37,376 bases of DNA, taken from contig PGYA01000044.1 of NCBI GenBank assembly GCA_002839435.1, forward strand, positions 1-37,376, written 5' to 3'. This document shows positions 14,532 through 24,700 of this stretch, one piece after another; the first letter of the stretch is position 1; the number at the start of each line of letters is the position of its first letter. Below the pieces are notes generated by a model. The model had not been told where the DNA came from. It worked only from the letters and a program-made list of their open reading frames with translations, and made no database searches. This DNA comes from Candidatus Riflebacteria bacterium HGW-Riflebacteria-2. GTDB lineage: Bacteria > Muiribacteriota > Ozemobacteria > Ozemobacterales > Ozemobacteraceae. The translations under genes and the position numbers were made by a program.

Positions 14532-16124
14532 ATGTCCCTCTTTAAGCTTAGCCTCAGGTGTTGTACAGTTTTTGCAATTCTGTTTGTGTTCTTGCTTTCA
14601 GGTATGGCAGCAAACGCTGGCGACCGCGAAATCAAGATCAAGATCGCTGAATATCCGACCTCGCTCGATTTTAATTGCCCACAGGGCGCCGCCTGGGAAA
14701 TCAACGGCACCATGGGCAAAATAACTGCTGCAGACAACTGCCAGGTTGTCGGTGTGCTCTCTGCTAAAGCGGTAAAGCGCTACCACGTCATGGTTCTGTC
14801 TACTAAGCTCGAAGACGAAGACGTTCTTGCCGCCGAAAAGGCAAAATGGCAGGCCCAGGGCATATCTGCCAGAGTTATGATTATCGGCAGCGAAATTTAT
14901 GCTGACGACAGCAAAACCGTTACCATCGATAACCGCCGCGCTGATGTCGCGGTTGGCGTTTTTCCCGATCGGCCTTCGGCTCAGGTCATGGTCGATAAAC
15001 TTGCAGCTCAGGGCCAGTCCAGTTGGATTTACGAAGAGATTGTTTCCCTTTCCAAAGGAACCCTGACTCTCAAAATTAATGGCCAGACCATGGCTACCGG
15101 CCCTGATATGCTGCTGCAGCCACAGCAGTCGCTTCATCTCAAAAAAGTTGAGTATGGAAAAGGCTATTCATGGCATGGCTATGCCGATCGTGACTATACC
15201 GGCAAAACTCTGCTCGTTCGCTGGGGTGCTCAGGACGCAATCGACTGTATTCTGGTTGCTGGTCTCGAGTATGTGTTGCCCGGCGTTGTTGTTTCTGAAA
15301 TTTCAGCCAAGGCCGAAGTCGGCGCTTTGCAAGCACAGGCGGTGGCGGCCCGTGGTGAAATTATGGCCAATCTCGGGGTGCGCCACGCACAGGAAGGCTT
15401 TGACACCTGCTCTGAGCAACATTGCCAGGTGTTTTACGGAGACTCTGTTTACGCAACTGAAGTCGGCCGAAAGATCGTGCCGACGCAGGGCTATGTGCTG
15501 ACGGAGCCGAACGGCAAACTGCTCAGTGCTGTTTACTCTGCCAACTGCGGCGGCCATAGTGAGGCTAATCACCTGGTCTGGACAACCAAGCCGAATCCGA
15601 TTCTCGGCGGCGTCTGGGATCACCAGAACCCACCGGCGCTTGACCTGTCTGAAGAAAAGCAGGTTGCCGATTTCATTAAAAACCCGCCAAAATGCAACTG
15701 CAATAACCCGAACGTCGAGGGTGGCAACCGCTTCCGCTGGAGCAAAAGCATGACCACCACCGAATGGAAGGCTGTCGAAAACCAGCTCGCCATCGGCCGC
15801 ATCAAAAATGTCACTGATATCGCCCGCGGTTTTTCCGGCCGCATCTATCGTATGACTTTCGTTGGCGAGCGCGGTAACAAGACGGTTATGAAAGAGCTCA
15901 ATATTCGCCGGCTTTTCGGCGGTTTCGCCAGTGCCTGCTTCGTTGCCGATTACAAGTGTGATGCTGCCGGCTTTATCACCAGCGCTGACTTTTACGGCGC
16001 CGGTTTCGGCCACGGCGTCGGCATGTGCCAGACTGGCGCACAAAGCCTCGCCAAACAGGGCTGGACATTCTCGCGCATTCTCGCGCACTACTTCCCCGGC
16101 AGCATTCTCAAAAAGATGTACTGA
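14532..16124 (+). CDS. Exported SpoIID/LytB-domain protein (peptidoglycan glycan-strand processing)
   Basis: A 530-residue protein with a signal peptide (cleavage near residue 33). The middle part (about residues 75-165) has two repeats in the style of SPOR domains, which bind denuded glycan (VMVLSTKL..., VAVGVFPDRPSAQVMVDKL). The C-terminal half (about 245-530) is a SpoIID domain: EYVLPGVVVSEIS with the likely catalytic Glu, ALQAQAVAARGE, SANCGGHSE, and FGHGVGMCQTGAQSLAKQGWTFSRILAHYFPG. In sporulating Firmicutes SpoIID is a lytic transglycosylase acting on denuded glycan; members in non-sporulating bacteria are linked to cell separation and envelope remodelling. It has its own promoter and ribosome binding site and sits among amino-sugar and amidase genes. 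Confidence 0.92.
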   Translation: MSLFKLSLRCCTVFAILFVFLLSGMAANAGDREIKIKIAEYPTSLDFNCPQGAAWEINGTMGKITAADNCQVVGVLSAKAVKRYHVMVLSTKLEDEDVLAAEKAKWQAQGISARVMIIGSEIYADDSKTVTIDNRRADVAVGVFPDRPSAQVMVDKLAAQGQSSWIYEEIVSLSKGTLTLKINGQTMATGPDMLLQPQQSLHLKKVEYGKGYSWHGYADRDYTGKTLLVRWGAQDAIDCILVAGLEYVLPGVVVSEISAKAEVGALQAQAVAARGEIMANLGVRHAQEGFDTCSEQHCQVFYGDSVYATEVGRKIVPTQGYVLTEPNGKLLSAVYSANCGGHSEANHLVWTTKPNPILGGVWDHQNPPALDLSEEKQVADFIKNPPKCNCNNPNVEGGNRFRWSKSMTTTEWKAVENQLAIGRIKNVTDIARGFSGRIYRMTFVGERGNKTVMKELNIRRLFGGFASACFVADYKCDAAGFITSADFYGAGFGHGVGMCQTGAQSLAKQGWTFSRILAHYFPGSILKKMY

Positions 16125-16356
16125 GGGCTGGCCATACCGCGAATACCAGTCCGCAGTCGCCCAGGTGATCCACCGATCGGCGCAAAGCAAGCAGGCTTAT
16201 ATCCACTTGAATTGCGGGGTTGTAAGCAGGTCATCAGCTTTCTCTTTTATCCGTAGATCGATCAGACTATATGGACTACTACAGTTGTTGAAAGCGTTGG
16301 TGCAATGTTGACGCCATACAACCGCATGTCTTGTCAGTATCGGGCATATTTTGCTC
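16125..16356. other. Non-coding stretch between convergent SpoIID and amidase genes
   Basis: About 230 bases with no gene that I can support on either strand; open frames here are uninterrupted by chance from the Ala/Arg-rich antisense of the SpoIID gene. No T-run hairpin was seen for the plus strand right after the SpoIID stop. The strong terminator at 16357-16407 could serve both directions. Confidence 0.5.
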
Positions 16357-16407
16357 AACAAAAACACAGGCTCTCTGCGCGGCGGTGCCGGCAGAGAGCC
16401 TGTGTTT
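16357..16407 (-). terminator. Strong terminator after the amidase gene
   Basis: Perfect 17-bp stem (16362-16378 with 16391-16407) with a 12-base G/C-rich loop. On the minus strand it ends in GTGTTTTTG, 20 bases beyond the amidase stop codon. It closes the minus-strand unit that begins at 21599. Confidence 0.88.
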
Positions 16408-16427
16408 AAACGCGAGACTTTATTGCG

Positions 16428-17429
16428 CTATTTCTGGCCGATTACGGCGATGATATCTTTGCGATACTGTGGCAGTCTTTTGTAGACTTCTTGTCCGGGG
16501 CAGGACTTGGGCGAATAGTCGCAGTGGCCATAAATGTTTACACCGGGATTGACCCTGTAGTTCGAGCAGAGCCAGGTCAACAGTTCGACCAGTGATTTTT
16601 CCATGACCGGAGGAATTGGGTCTTTGCCGGGGTCATAATCGCCGATCAGGCATATGCCAACGGCATTAGTATTGGGTGAGGCATGTGCGCCGACCACGGT
16701 TTCGGGTCGACCCTGGTAAATTGTGCCTTCAGGGCCGATCAGAAAGTGATAACCGATGTCTGTCCAGCCGGTTTTTGGGTCATCCATATGGTAGTTCTGA
16801 ATGCCGCGAATACTGAGTGCTCCCTTGTATTGTGACTGGTTGGGTATCCAGCTGTGATGTACTACAAGGCGCTGAACTACGTGCTGGCTATATGAAGACT
16901 TGGGCGGTCTGGCACCCCAGGCCTGGCGTGACGTAACAGTCGGTTTTGGCGCAATTTTTTCGGGTTCGAAAGAATCTGGTTCCTGCATGACGTATTCCAT
17001 AAGTTTTTCATCGATATACACGCCCTGTGCGGTAAAGCTGGGAACTTCAGTCTTGCCCTTCATCGGGTCGCGAACCACGAAATAAAGCTGGTAGGCAGCT
17101 ACCGGTTCAATCGTAGCAAAGTGATATTCAGAGTCGAAGGCCAGAAATTTTGTCCATTGGCCGCTTTTGGCGTATCTGAAACGCGCATATGCTCGGAACA
17201 AACAGCTTTCGCTTTTGATGGCGTTTACCGAAATGAGCATGTTGTTAACGGCACTGTCCATCTCGAAAACATCAGTTTCAAAATGGTCGTAGGTCTTGTT
17301 GACCATGCTGAAGCCGGTGCTGACAGTGGCCTGATAATCGGGCGTGTCTTCATTGGCACGGGCGACAGGCGTAGCGATAAAACAGCCTGCCAGAAGAAAG
17401 ATACTGAATACTACAAAAAACTTCTTCAT
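16428..17429 (-). CDS. Lipoprotein N-acetylmuramoyl-L-alanine amidase (Amidase_2/PGRP fold)
   Basis: A 333-residue protein that should cut the bond between N-acetylmuramic acid and the stem peptide in peptidoglycan. The signal peptide ends in LLAGC (C16), a normal lipobox, so it is probably membrane-anchored; cleavage after PVARA is the alternative. Residues 30-160 form an unrecognised beta-rich domain. The C-terminal Amidase_2 domain (about 165-333) has VVHHSW (H191), GYHFLI (Y227), GHCDYSPKSCPG (H302, C310). The H302-C310 spacing equals that of H122-C130 in T7 lysozyme, so the zinc site is complete. ATG 17429 has GAGG at good spacing; an in-frame ATG at 17441 overlaps that site. It lies 122 bases after the sugar-kinase gene with no terminator between. 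Confidence 0.92.
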   Translation of the reverse strand: MKKFFVVFSIFLLAGCFIATPVARANEDTPDYQATVSTGFSMVNKTYDHFETDVFEMDSAVNNMLISVNAIKSESCLFRAYARFRYAKSGQWTKFLAFDSEYHFATIEPVAAYQLYFVVRDPMKGKTEVPSFTAQGVYIDEKLMEYVMQEPDSFEPEKIAPKPTVTSRQAWGARPPKSSYSQHVVQRLVVHHSWIPNQSQYKGALSIRGIQNYHMDDPKTGWTDIGYHFLIGPEGTIYQGRPETVVGAHASPNTNAVGICLIGDYDPGKDPIPPVMEKSLVELLTWLCSNYRVNPGVNIYGHCDYSPKSCPGQEVYKRLPQYRKDIIAVIGQK

Positions 17430-17551
17430 GGTACACCTCATTTACTTGATACTCTTATTAACTACAATATAACGTTTCTGTGGGCCGATAAGAAAGATAC
17501 AATACCAAGTCCGCTTCTGTATTGAATTTAAGCGATCCGTGTAACAAATTT

Positions 17552-18499
17552 TCAGCAGGCCTCAGTGGCATGCAGCGGGCCTGAAGTTTGCAGGGTTTGC
17601 AGCGCAACAAAGTCGGTTTGAGCTTGCAGGACCAGCGGGCCAAAGCTCAGAGGCGATGACGGTTTGACCAGATTCAAGGCAAGGCCGGCATCATTCGCCT
17701 TTTTGAATACCAGCGACGTCATTTCTGGCCACTTCTGCCAGAGTCCGCCAGAACCGCACAGACTGATGGTCCCGCTCATTCCTGTCTGAGCAGCAGCCTG
17801 CTGGAAAAAGCCCAGCAACTGAGCGATCGAATCGCTTATCGCCTTCGTTGCAAACGGGCAGTCGGCAGCATATGCTTCGGTCAGCACCTCAGCGTATTCT
17901 CCGAGTTTTTTCTGCGCGCTGGCCGAGCGGTAAAGCCCATCGATGATGCTGCGGCGGTCAGCAGACCCGTAACGACTTGCAAAGATTTCGCGGCAGATTC
18001 TGCTATCTGAAAAACCTTCGAGGTTACGCAAAACGCCTGCGAGCGCCTGGCGCCCGAACCAGGCTCCAGATGGCAGTTCGTCGAGAACATAACCCCAGCC
18101 GCCAAAGCGTGCGCTCTTTTGTCCACATTTCGCAAAAATGACCGAGCCGGTGCCGTTGACCGAGAGAATTCCGTCTTTGCCAGCGAGGCAGGCGGCATGA
18201 TTGCATTCGTAATCTGATTTGACGACAACTTCAAGGCAGGTGGGATGAGCCTCTTTTACGGCCTCTTTAAGTCTTTGTGCGGCGGCAATGTCATCAGCGC
18301 CGGCAGCGCCAATTAGCCAGACGGCCTGATCTTTACCAACCTCGGCCACTTGCGTGATATCGCGGCATATCTGCTGTACGCGATTCTGATCGAGCAGCCG
18401 AATATTGCCGGCACTCAGCGAAAACTCACGCCTGTTGCCGGTGTATATACCTTTTAGCTCGCTGCCGCCCCAGTCGATCGATAAGAAGCCATTGCTCAC
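17552..18499 (-). CDS. BadF/NagK-type amino-sugar kinase
   Basis: A 315-residue ASKHA-fold kinase. The N-terminal phosphate-1 loop is IDWGGSELKG (D9). The phosphate-2 loop is VNGTGSVIF. The family signature GGWGYVLDELPSGAWFGRQAL follows at about residues 132-152, matching the GGWG-x-x-L-x-D-E-G-S-G pattern of N-acetylglucosamine/glucosamine kinases. It probably phosphorylates an imported amino sugar (GlcNAc, GlcN or MurNAc) with ATP; the exact substrate cannot be read from sequence. It overlaps the upstream permease gene by 4 bases (ATGA), so it is translationally coupled to the transporter. Confidence 0.88.
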   Translation of the reverse strand: MSNGFLSIDWGGSELKGIYTGNRREFSLSAGNIRLLDQNRVQQICRDITQVAEVGKDQAVWLIGAAGADDIAAAQRLKEAVKEAHPTCLEVVVKSDYECNHAACLAGKDGILSVNGTGSVIFAKCGQKSARFGGWGYVLDELPSGAWFGRQALAGVLRNLEGFSDSRICREIFASRYGSADRRSIIDGLYRSASAQKKLGEYAEVLTEAYAADCPFATKAISDSIAQLLGFFQQAAAQTGMSGTISLCGSGGLWQKWPEMTSLVFKKANDAGLALNLVKPSSPLSFGPLVLQAQTDFVALQTLQTSGPLHATEAC

Positions 18500-19308
18500 T
18501 GAATTGCCCCTTTGCGCATGCCTTCGAGCATGTAGCGAGAGAAGAAAATGAATACTATGACCATGGGCACAGCTGCCAGCGTGGCGCCGGCCATCAGTAA
18601 GCCAAAATCCATAATCTGCTGATCCTGTAGTGTTGAAAGACCAACGGTGAGGGTGTAATACTTTTCGCTGTTAAGCGTGATCAATGGCCACAAAAACGCG
18701 TTCCATTGCGCGATGAAGGTAAAGATGCCGGATGTCGCAAGTATCGGCATTGACAGCGGAAAATAGATGCGAGTGAAAATCTGCAGTTCGCTGGCGCCAT
18801 CTATCTGCGCCGCTTCCGACATCTGAAGCGGAATTGAATCCATATACTGTCGCACCATGTAGATGCCAAAAGGTGCCGCCATTGCTGGCAGAATCACCGA
18901 CCAGAGATTGTCGATAAGGCCCCACTTGGCCATGAACAGGAACAATGGAAGCATGACGATCTGGCCGGGCACCATCATTGCTGCGAGAAGTATCATGAAT
19001 ATGCTTTCGCGACCCTTGAATCGGCCCACCGAGAAACCGAAGGCGGCCAATGAGTTGAAAATCGTCTGCGCCAGAGTCACTGCCGCTGAAACCAGAAACG
19101 AGTTGATGGTCCAGCGCAGTATGCTGCCGGCTGAAAGCAGCACTTTGAAGTTTTCGAGCGAAAACTCGCCGTAACGGGGCGGAGTAGCCGCCAGCGCATC
19201 TGGCGATGTGAAAGCTGTTATGACCATCCAGACAAGCGGTCCTGCGGTCAGAATGAGACCAATGCTAAGGAATGTCAGCGAGACATAATGGGCGTTGCGA
19301 AGGTTCAT
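18496..19308 (-). CDS. Sugar ABC transporter permease, MalG type
   Basis: A 270-residue inner-membrane permease with six predicted TM helices. The EAA loop that contacts the ATPase starts at residue 165 (EAAQIDGASELQIFTRIYFP). The C-terminal KGAIQ tail and the WNAFLWPL segment are typical of the CUT1 carbohydrate family. It pairs with the permease half of the preceding fusion protein, overlapping it by 4 bases. No ATP-binding subunit gene is present in the window, so a shared MsmK/UgpC-like ATPase encoded elsewhere is likely. Confidence 0.94.
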   Translation of the reverse strand: MNLRNAHYVSLTFLSIGLILTAGPLVWMVITAFTSPDALAATPPRYGEFSLENFKVLLSAGSILRWTINSFLVSAAVTLAQTIFNSLAAFGFSVGRFKGRESIFMILLAAMMVPGQIVMLPLFLFMAKWGLIDNLWSVILPAMAAPFGIYMVRQYMDSIPLQMSEAAQIDGASELQIFTRIYFPLSMPILATSGIFTFIAQWNAFLWPLITLNSEKYYTLTVGLSTLQDQQIMDFGLLMAGATLAAVPMVIVFIFFSRYMLEGMRKGAIQ

Positions 19309-21599
19309 GCCAGATACTCGACTTCCTGCCGCGAGAACCGACGCTGAATAATGGTTATCACCATTATCGCAGCAAACAGAATCAGGGCCATGGCCGATGA
19401 CAGGCCGAAGTCGAAGTCGCGGAAGGCCGACGTATAGACGCGCAGAACGACAACCTGGGTCGAATTGCCCGGCCCACCATCAGTCAGCATAAGTACCTGA
19501 GCAAAAACCTGCAAGGCCGCGATTACACCGGTGATCATGAGAAAGGTCGTCGTACCGCCGAGCAACGGCACGGTGATGTGCCACCACTTTTTAAAGGCAT
19601 CGGCCCCTTCAAGATCGGCGGCTTCATACAGCGAATTAGGAATATTGGCCATGGAAGCAAGATAGATCAGCATGGCGCCGCCCGGCGACTTGAGAATGCC
19701 AGATATAATTACTGAGAAAAAGGCCACCGAAGGGTCAGAAAGCCAGCCGATTGGATTCATGCCGAACCAGCGCAGCGTAGAGTTGAACAGGCCGACTTCG
19801 GTATTGAATAACCAGCGCCAGACCATGGTTAAAACCACGACTGAAGCGACACCGGGCAGGTAATAGGCCGCCCGGAAAAATGACTTGGTTTTGCCCCGCA
19901 GACCGTGAATGAGGCTGGCTACTACCAGGGCGGTGAAGACGTTAGCCGGCACTACCAGAAAGCTGTAAAGCATGGTGTTCTTGCAGGCAATGATAAAACG
20001 TGGGTCGTTCCAGGCTCTGATGAAGTTCGCGAGTGTGTAGCCGCCGACTTCTCCGATGCGGTAATCGCGAAATGCCAGCAGAAGGGCATCAGCCAGCGGG
20101 TAAAAAAGAAACAATCCGGTGAGACTGACTGCCGGCACGATCATGATCAGGTGTGCCTGTCGTGACAGCAGCGCAAAGACCATGGCCAGAAGCGAAATAA
20201 TCGCGATGACCAAGGCGAAATAGCTGCTTTTGCTGACATCTTCACTGATCGAACCGCTTTCGACCGAAAGAACGCGTTTAACCCGCTCACCTGATTCGCG
20301 CATGGCGGTCAATGGGTCGAACCGGCCAAGCAGACTCTGCTGTATCGCAGAGGTAACTTCTTCATCGATCTGCGGCCAGCGACTGTCGGCAAATACCGAT
20401 TGCCCTTCCTGAAAGATTTTCCAGGCCGCGGTCATGTGGCGGTTGTCAGCATAAATATTGCCGGCACTATTGCGCGTCGGAAACTGCGTGTAATGAACAA
20501 GATCCCGCTGCTGCTCGCCGAGGGTAAGAAAACGGGCGAGTTGCATGGCCAGCTTAACCCTTTTCTTGTCAGAGTTTTTGAATACGTAAAAGCCGGAGGT
20601 GCCGAGAAATGAGCCGCTCGGCTGCCCGGGTTGGGCCGGATAATGAACTACTTCGAAGTTGGTTGGGAACTTGTCGGTCATGGCTTTGATGCCCCATAGC
20701 CCGAAAGCGCCGGCTGCCAGGCGCTTTTCCCGGCCGAAGGCGGTCCAGATGTCATTGGCTGAGCGGCCACCGCTGTCTGGCGGAATGATCTGCATTTCGC
20801 GCAGCTGGTTGATCCATTTGATGCCTTTGAGAAACTCTTCAGAGTCACCGGCATACTTGCCGTCGCGATCGATTATGCTGCCGCCGAAACACATAAGAAA
20901 AGGCAGGTTGGCGGTTTCGTCTTTCTGAAAGTAGAGGCCAAGCGGGTAGTGCCCTTGTGTCTTTGTGTTCTGAGTCGCTGCAGCGGGTGTTGACTCCGTT
21001 GGGCTGAGATAGGCCTTGATCTGTGCCATTTTTTGAGTGAATTCTTCAGGTGTCCAGCGGCCTTCGACTGGCAGTTCGACGCCGGCGGAAGCAAAGATGT
21101 CGGCGTTCACATACAGCAGTTGCCCGCCCATATACCAGGGCCAGCCGTAGGTTTTGCCCTTGACTTCAAAAGCTTTGAGCGCCGCCGGAAAATAATCGGC
21201 GCGGTCTTCGCCGCTCAAATATTCATCGATCGGTTCAATCAGGTTCTCGCGAATAAACAGCAGCGGCACGACGCCAGGGGCAACGTCTGGATAATTGCCG
21301 CTGACTGCAGCAATTTTAAGCTTCTCGTGGCCGCGCTGCCAGGTCAGTTTAGTCAGATCAACCTTGACACCGGGATTTTGCGCTTCAAATTCCTTTATCT
21401 TGCGATTCATCCAGGTAAAGCGGTCAGTGTTTTCGCCGGGCTCCAGCCAGCGCGGAAAATCCCATATTTTCAAGGTGATTTCTTCGGCAGCATGGCTGAC
21501 ACTGCAATGCAAAATGGTTATCAACAAGGCTGTCAACAAAAGCTTAAGCCTGCTCTGGCGCAGTATTATGGCAATTGAATTTTTCATAGAGTCTTTCAA
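19305..21599 (-). CDS. Fusion of sugar-binding protein and MalF-type permease
   Basis: A 764-residue single frame. Residues 1-38 are a signal peptide; 38-440 are a family 1 extracellular solute-binding protein (LKIWDFPRW, a YPDVAPG segment, YGWPWYMGGQLLYVNADIF). A TM helix follows at about 457-478, then a MalF-type permease with an EAA loop from residue 659 (EAADLEGADAFKKWW). Binding protein and permease are normally separate genes in CUT1 systems. The frame is intact through the junction, which argues for a true tethered receptor. TTG 21599 fits the ribosome binding site GGGAGAGG better than the in-frame ATG 21587, which would be too distant. It is the first gene of the operon with permease, kinase and amidase. 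Confidence 0.93.
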   Translation of the reverse strand: MKDSMKNSIAIILRQSRLKLLLTALLITILHCSVSHAAEEITLKIWDFPRWLEPGENTDRFTWMNRKIKEFEAQNPGVKVDLTKLTWQRGHEKLKIAAVSGNYPDVAPGVVPLLFIRENLIEPIDEYLSGEDRADYFPAALKAFEVKGKTYGWPWYMGGQLLYVNADIFASAGVELPVEGRWTPEEFTQKMAQIKAYLSPTESTPAAATQNTKTQGHYPLGLYFQKDETANLPFLMCFGGSIIDRDGKYAGDSEEFLKGIKWINQLREMQIIPPDSGGRSANDIWTAFGREKRLAAGAFGLWGIKAMTDKFPTNFEVVHYPAQPGQPSGSFLGTSGFYVFKNSDKKRVKLAMQLARFLTLGEQQRDLVHYTQFPTRNSAGNIYADNRHMTAAWKIFQEGQSVFADSRWPQIDEEVTSAIQQSLLGRFDPLTAMRESGERVKRVLSVESGSISEDVSKSSYFALVIAIISLLAMVFALLSRQAHLIMIVPAVSLTGLFLFYPLADALLLAFRDYRIGEVGGYTLANFIRAWNDPRFIIACKNTMLYSFLVVPANVFTALVVASLIHGLRGKTKSFFRAAYYLPGVASVVVLTMVWRWLFNTEVGLFNSTLRWFGMNPIGWLSDPSVAFFSVIISGILKSPGGAMLIYLASMANIPNSLYEAADLEGADAFKKWWHITVPLLGGTTTFLMITGVIAALQVFAQVLMLTDGGPGNSTQVVVLRVYTSAFRDFDFGLSSAMALILFAAIMVITIIQRRFSRQEVEYLA

Positions 21600-21629
21600 G
21601 GCTCCTCTCCCACAAGAAATGCAAGAGAC

Positions 21630-21658
21630 AGCATAACGGTCAACATTACATCAGGCAA
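21630..21658 (-). promoter_or_regulatory. Candidate promoter for the sugar transporter operon
   Basis: On the minus strand TTGCCT (21653-21658), a 17-base spacer and TATGCT (21630-21635), with a leader of about 24 bases carrying the GGGAGAGGAG ribosome binding site. Both boxes deviate from consensus, which would fit a regulated promoter. Confidence 0.35.
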
Positions 21659-21770
21659 GCAAAAAGTAACTCATCTGATCTCCGGATAAATTTTGCTCAG
21701 TTAATCGAAAACAACTGCCGATGTAGTTGACGAATAATATTATCTCAACCCGATCAATACAGGGGCTGGT

Positions 21771-24700
21771 ATGAAAAAGGCGAACATGCGAATTGTAACT
21801 GTAATCTGGGTGCTGCTGAGCATGCTTTGTGCGGCGCAGATTTCTCATGCCCAGGTAACTATTTTACCTGACAACGTGCGTGAGATAGCTGTGCAGCAGG
21901 GTCACGAAGCCCGCAAAATGGGAGTTCCGGCAGACCTTGGCCCGTTCATCAATGAACCATTGCTGAACCAGCCCATAGAAATTAGCGCCAGCACAGCTGG
22001 TGGGCTAAGAGGTACCATCAGGGCTATCGTCGGCGGTCGTAATTTCTCGGCGGCCGATGTAGACAATGCAATGGTTCCCTTTACCACCTTTAACGGATAT
22101 GGATTGAGCAACCTCTATCATGACGGCGGTGAATGGCCCGGCACTAACGGCAATCCGACTGCCGATGATGGTGCGTCAAGCTTTGGCAATGACTGGGCCG
22201 GAGAAATATACGACCTCGACGGTAACGGCCATTATCCAAAGGCTGTATTGCGCTATATTGGAACTCACTGCTATATATTTGTTCCGGTAATGTATTTTCC
22301 GACTTTGCCACGCCCGCTGTCTACTTCAGAAGACGTAACTCCGCCAGCCCAGGCCGCCTGGGGACTATACTGGCCTGACAGCGTATATATGCAGAACGGC
22401 CCCTATTATTACGCCCCTGATGCCAGCGGCACCGTGCAGGAACCTCGTTATATTCTCGGCGCCGATAAGAACTATGCGCGGCTCAAACTCAAGGAAATGG
22501 CCGACCAGTTCGACGGCATCATTTACCCGAAAATGCGTGAGCATTTCGGTAATGAACCTGATATCGATGGTGACCCCAAGGTATTCATTCTTCTCGACGA
22601 TATCCGAGATGGCTCGGGCAGCTATCGTGGTTACTTCTGGGCTGGCAATCAGTTTCCCAGAACCTCGCAGGCAATGAGCAACGAAAAAGAACTGCTCAAT
22701 ATTGACCTGTTCCCAAGTTTCTCCTCTTATCAGGCTGATACATATGGCACTGTAGCACATGAGTTCGTGCACATGATTATTTATAACGAAGGTTATTACG
22801 TCGAAAATAACGTCCTCAAAGGCCTCGAAAGATGGCTGGAAGAAGGGTTGACCCAGTATGGCCAATATCTCTTCGACAGCAAGTTCAGCAGCAATCTTGA
22901 TGAATTTATCAAGAAACCAGATACTATTCTCGCAGACAACCGCGTCAACGAAGTCTGGCTCGGGCCCAGTCCGTTTGCCAACTACGGCGCCTCGTTTTTG
23001 TGGATGTTCTATCTGGTTGAAAAATATGGCGGCTCTAACCTGCCAGGATTGTTCAGAACCATGATCCGCTATCGTGATGGCGGTATGGGCAGTGTTGATG
23101 CGGTGCTCAAGCCTTTCAATACCGATTCCAAAACCGTATTTGCCGACTGGGCAATTGCGAATTACCTCGACAAGACGCGAAAACGCGATGGCAGCCTGCT
23201 GAATGATGGCAAATGGGGCTATGGCGTCGATAATGACACCAATACCGCTAACGACCTCGGCAAATACGAAAGATTGCCGGTAAAATTCTCTGAGAAAGTC
23301 ATTTTAACCGAGCAGGTTACTGCCCGTTCATCGAATGTTAACCCATGGGCTGCCGATTACATCGAGATTTCCGGTAATACTGGCAATCTTAACATCGGCT
23401 TCGACGGTTCTGACACCGGTCAGTTCAAGGCGGCTTTGATCAAGCGCGGCCCCGACGTCGATACTTCGGTTGAGTTTCTCTACCTGAATGAGCGCCAGTC
23501 CGGGAATCTGATCATTCAGAACTATGGCGCCGGCAGCACCTACGAAAACATCGTGCTGGTGCCCATGGTGTTGCACAATAACGATTTCAACAAGCTCAGC
23601 TACGTTTATTCGGCTTCGTTCGACGATCTCAAGGTCGCGATTTTCCCGAATCCTACATTCGAGAACGAGCTGCACATAATCGTTCGTACTGACAAAAAAT
23701 TCTCATCCGAGCCTCGTCTGCAGATGACTTATGAAGGTGAGCAGGGCTATCTGGTAATGGTGCCGGTCAACGACTCGACCTACATTACCAACTACCGCCT
23801 CGACAAATCGGGCGAGGGAACGATCGTCGCCAACGGCACCAACGCTGACGGCGTGATTCTTTCGAACCAGATAAAGTTCTCGGCAGTCTATTACCCGCCT
23901 AACAGTCAGGGTTTGCTGACCGCATCGTTTGTTACGCTCGATGTGCCGGCCGGTTCTTTGCGCAGCGGCGGCACCGTTGTGGTCGCCGAAACCGATAATA
24001 CTGTTTCTTATCGTGAACTGACAAGGCTCAGTCGCAATGTTGATGTGACCCTGCCGGTTGAAAAGGCAGCTGCAGCTATTGGAATAGACGTGCCGATGCT
24101 TGGCAGCTATGCCTGCGACAGTGCAAAAATTGGTCTCTATCGAGCAACTTCTGCTGGTGCCAGATGGCTTGGGCCAGTCAGCACAGCAGATGGGCGTGCC
24201 CATGGCCAGTTGGAAGTTTCCGGCAGTGTCTTTGTTGCGGCTGATGAAGTGGCACCGACAGTTTCTACTGCTGCTGAAACCGAACGTGGCGGCTGGTTGC
24301 GTGTGAAAGTCAGCGATTTCGGCAGCGGACTGAACGAACAGTCGATCAAGGCCAGCTACGGCAAAACCAGTTTGCCGACAAGGCTCAGTGACGGTGAAGT
24401 CTGGGTTCATGCTTCGTCTGTTGCTGATGGAGAAAAAGAGATCCTGGTCGAAGTAGCAGATAACGCCGGTAATATTGCCCAGGCCAATGTGCGTGGTCTT
24501 GTTGTGGGCGCGACCTCTCTGGTTCAGGTCAGTGTTTATCCGAATCCGGCCAGAAGCTTCTCCAATATCAGGGTGTCTTTTGCTGGCCCGGCGGCTGCAA
24601 CTGCCGAAGCCAGTGTCAAAATATACGACACGTCAGGTCACAAGGTAACTGAAATGCCTCTTGCCAATCTCGGCAAAGGCGACTACGAAGCACGCTGGAA

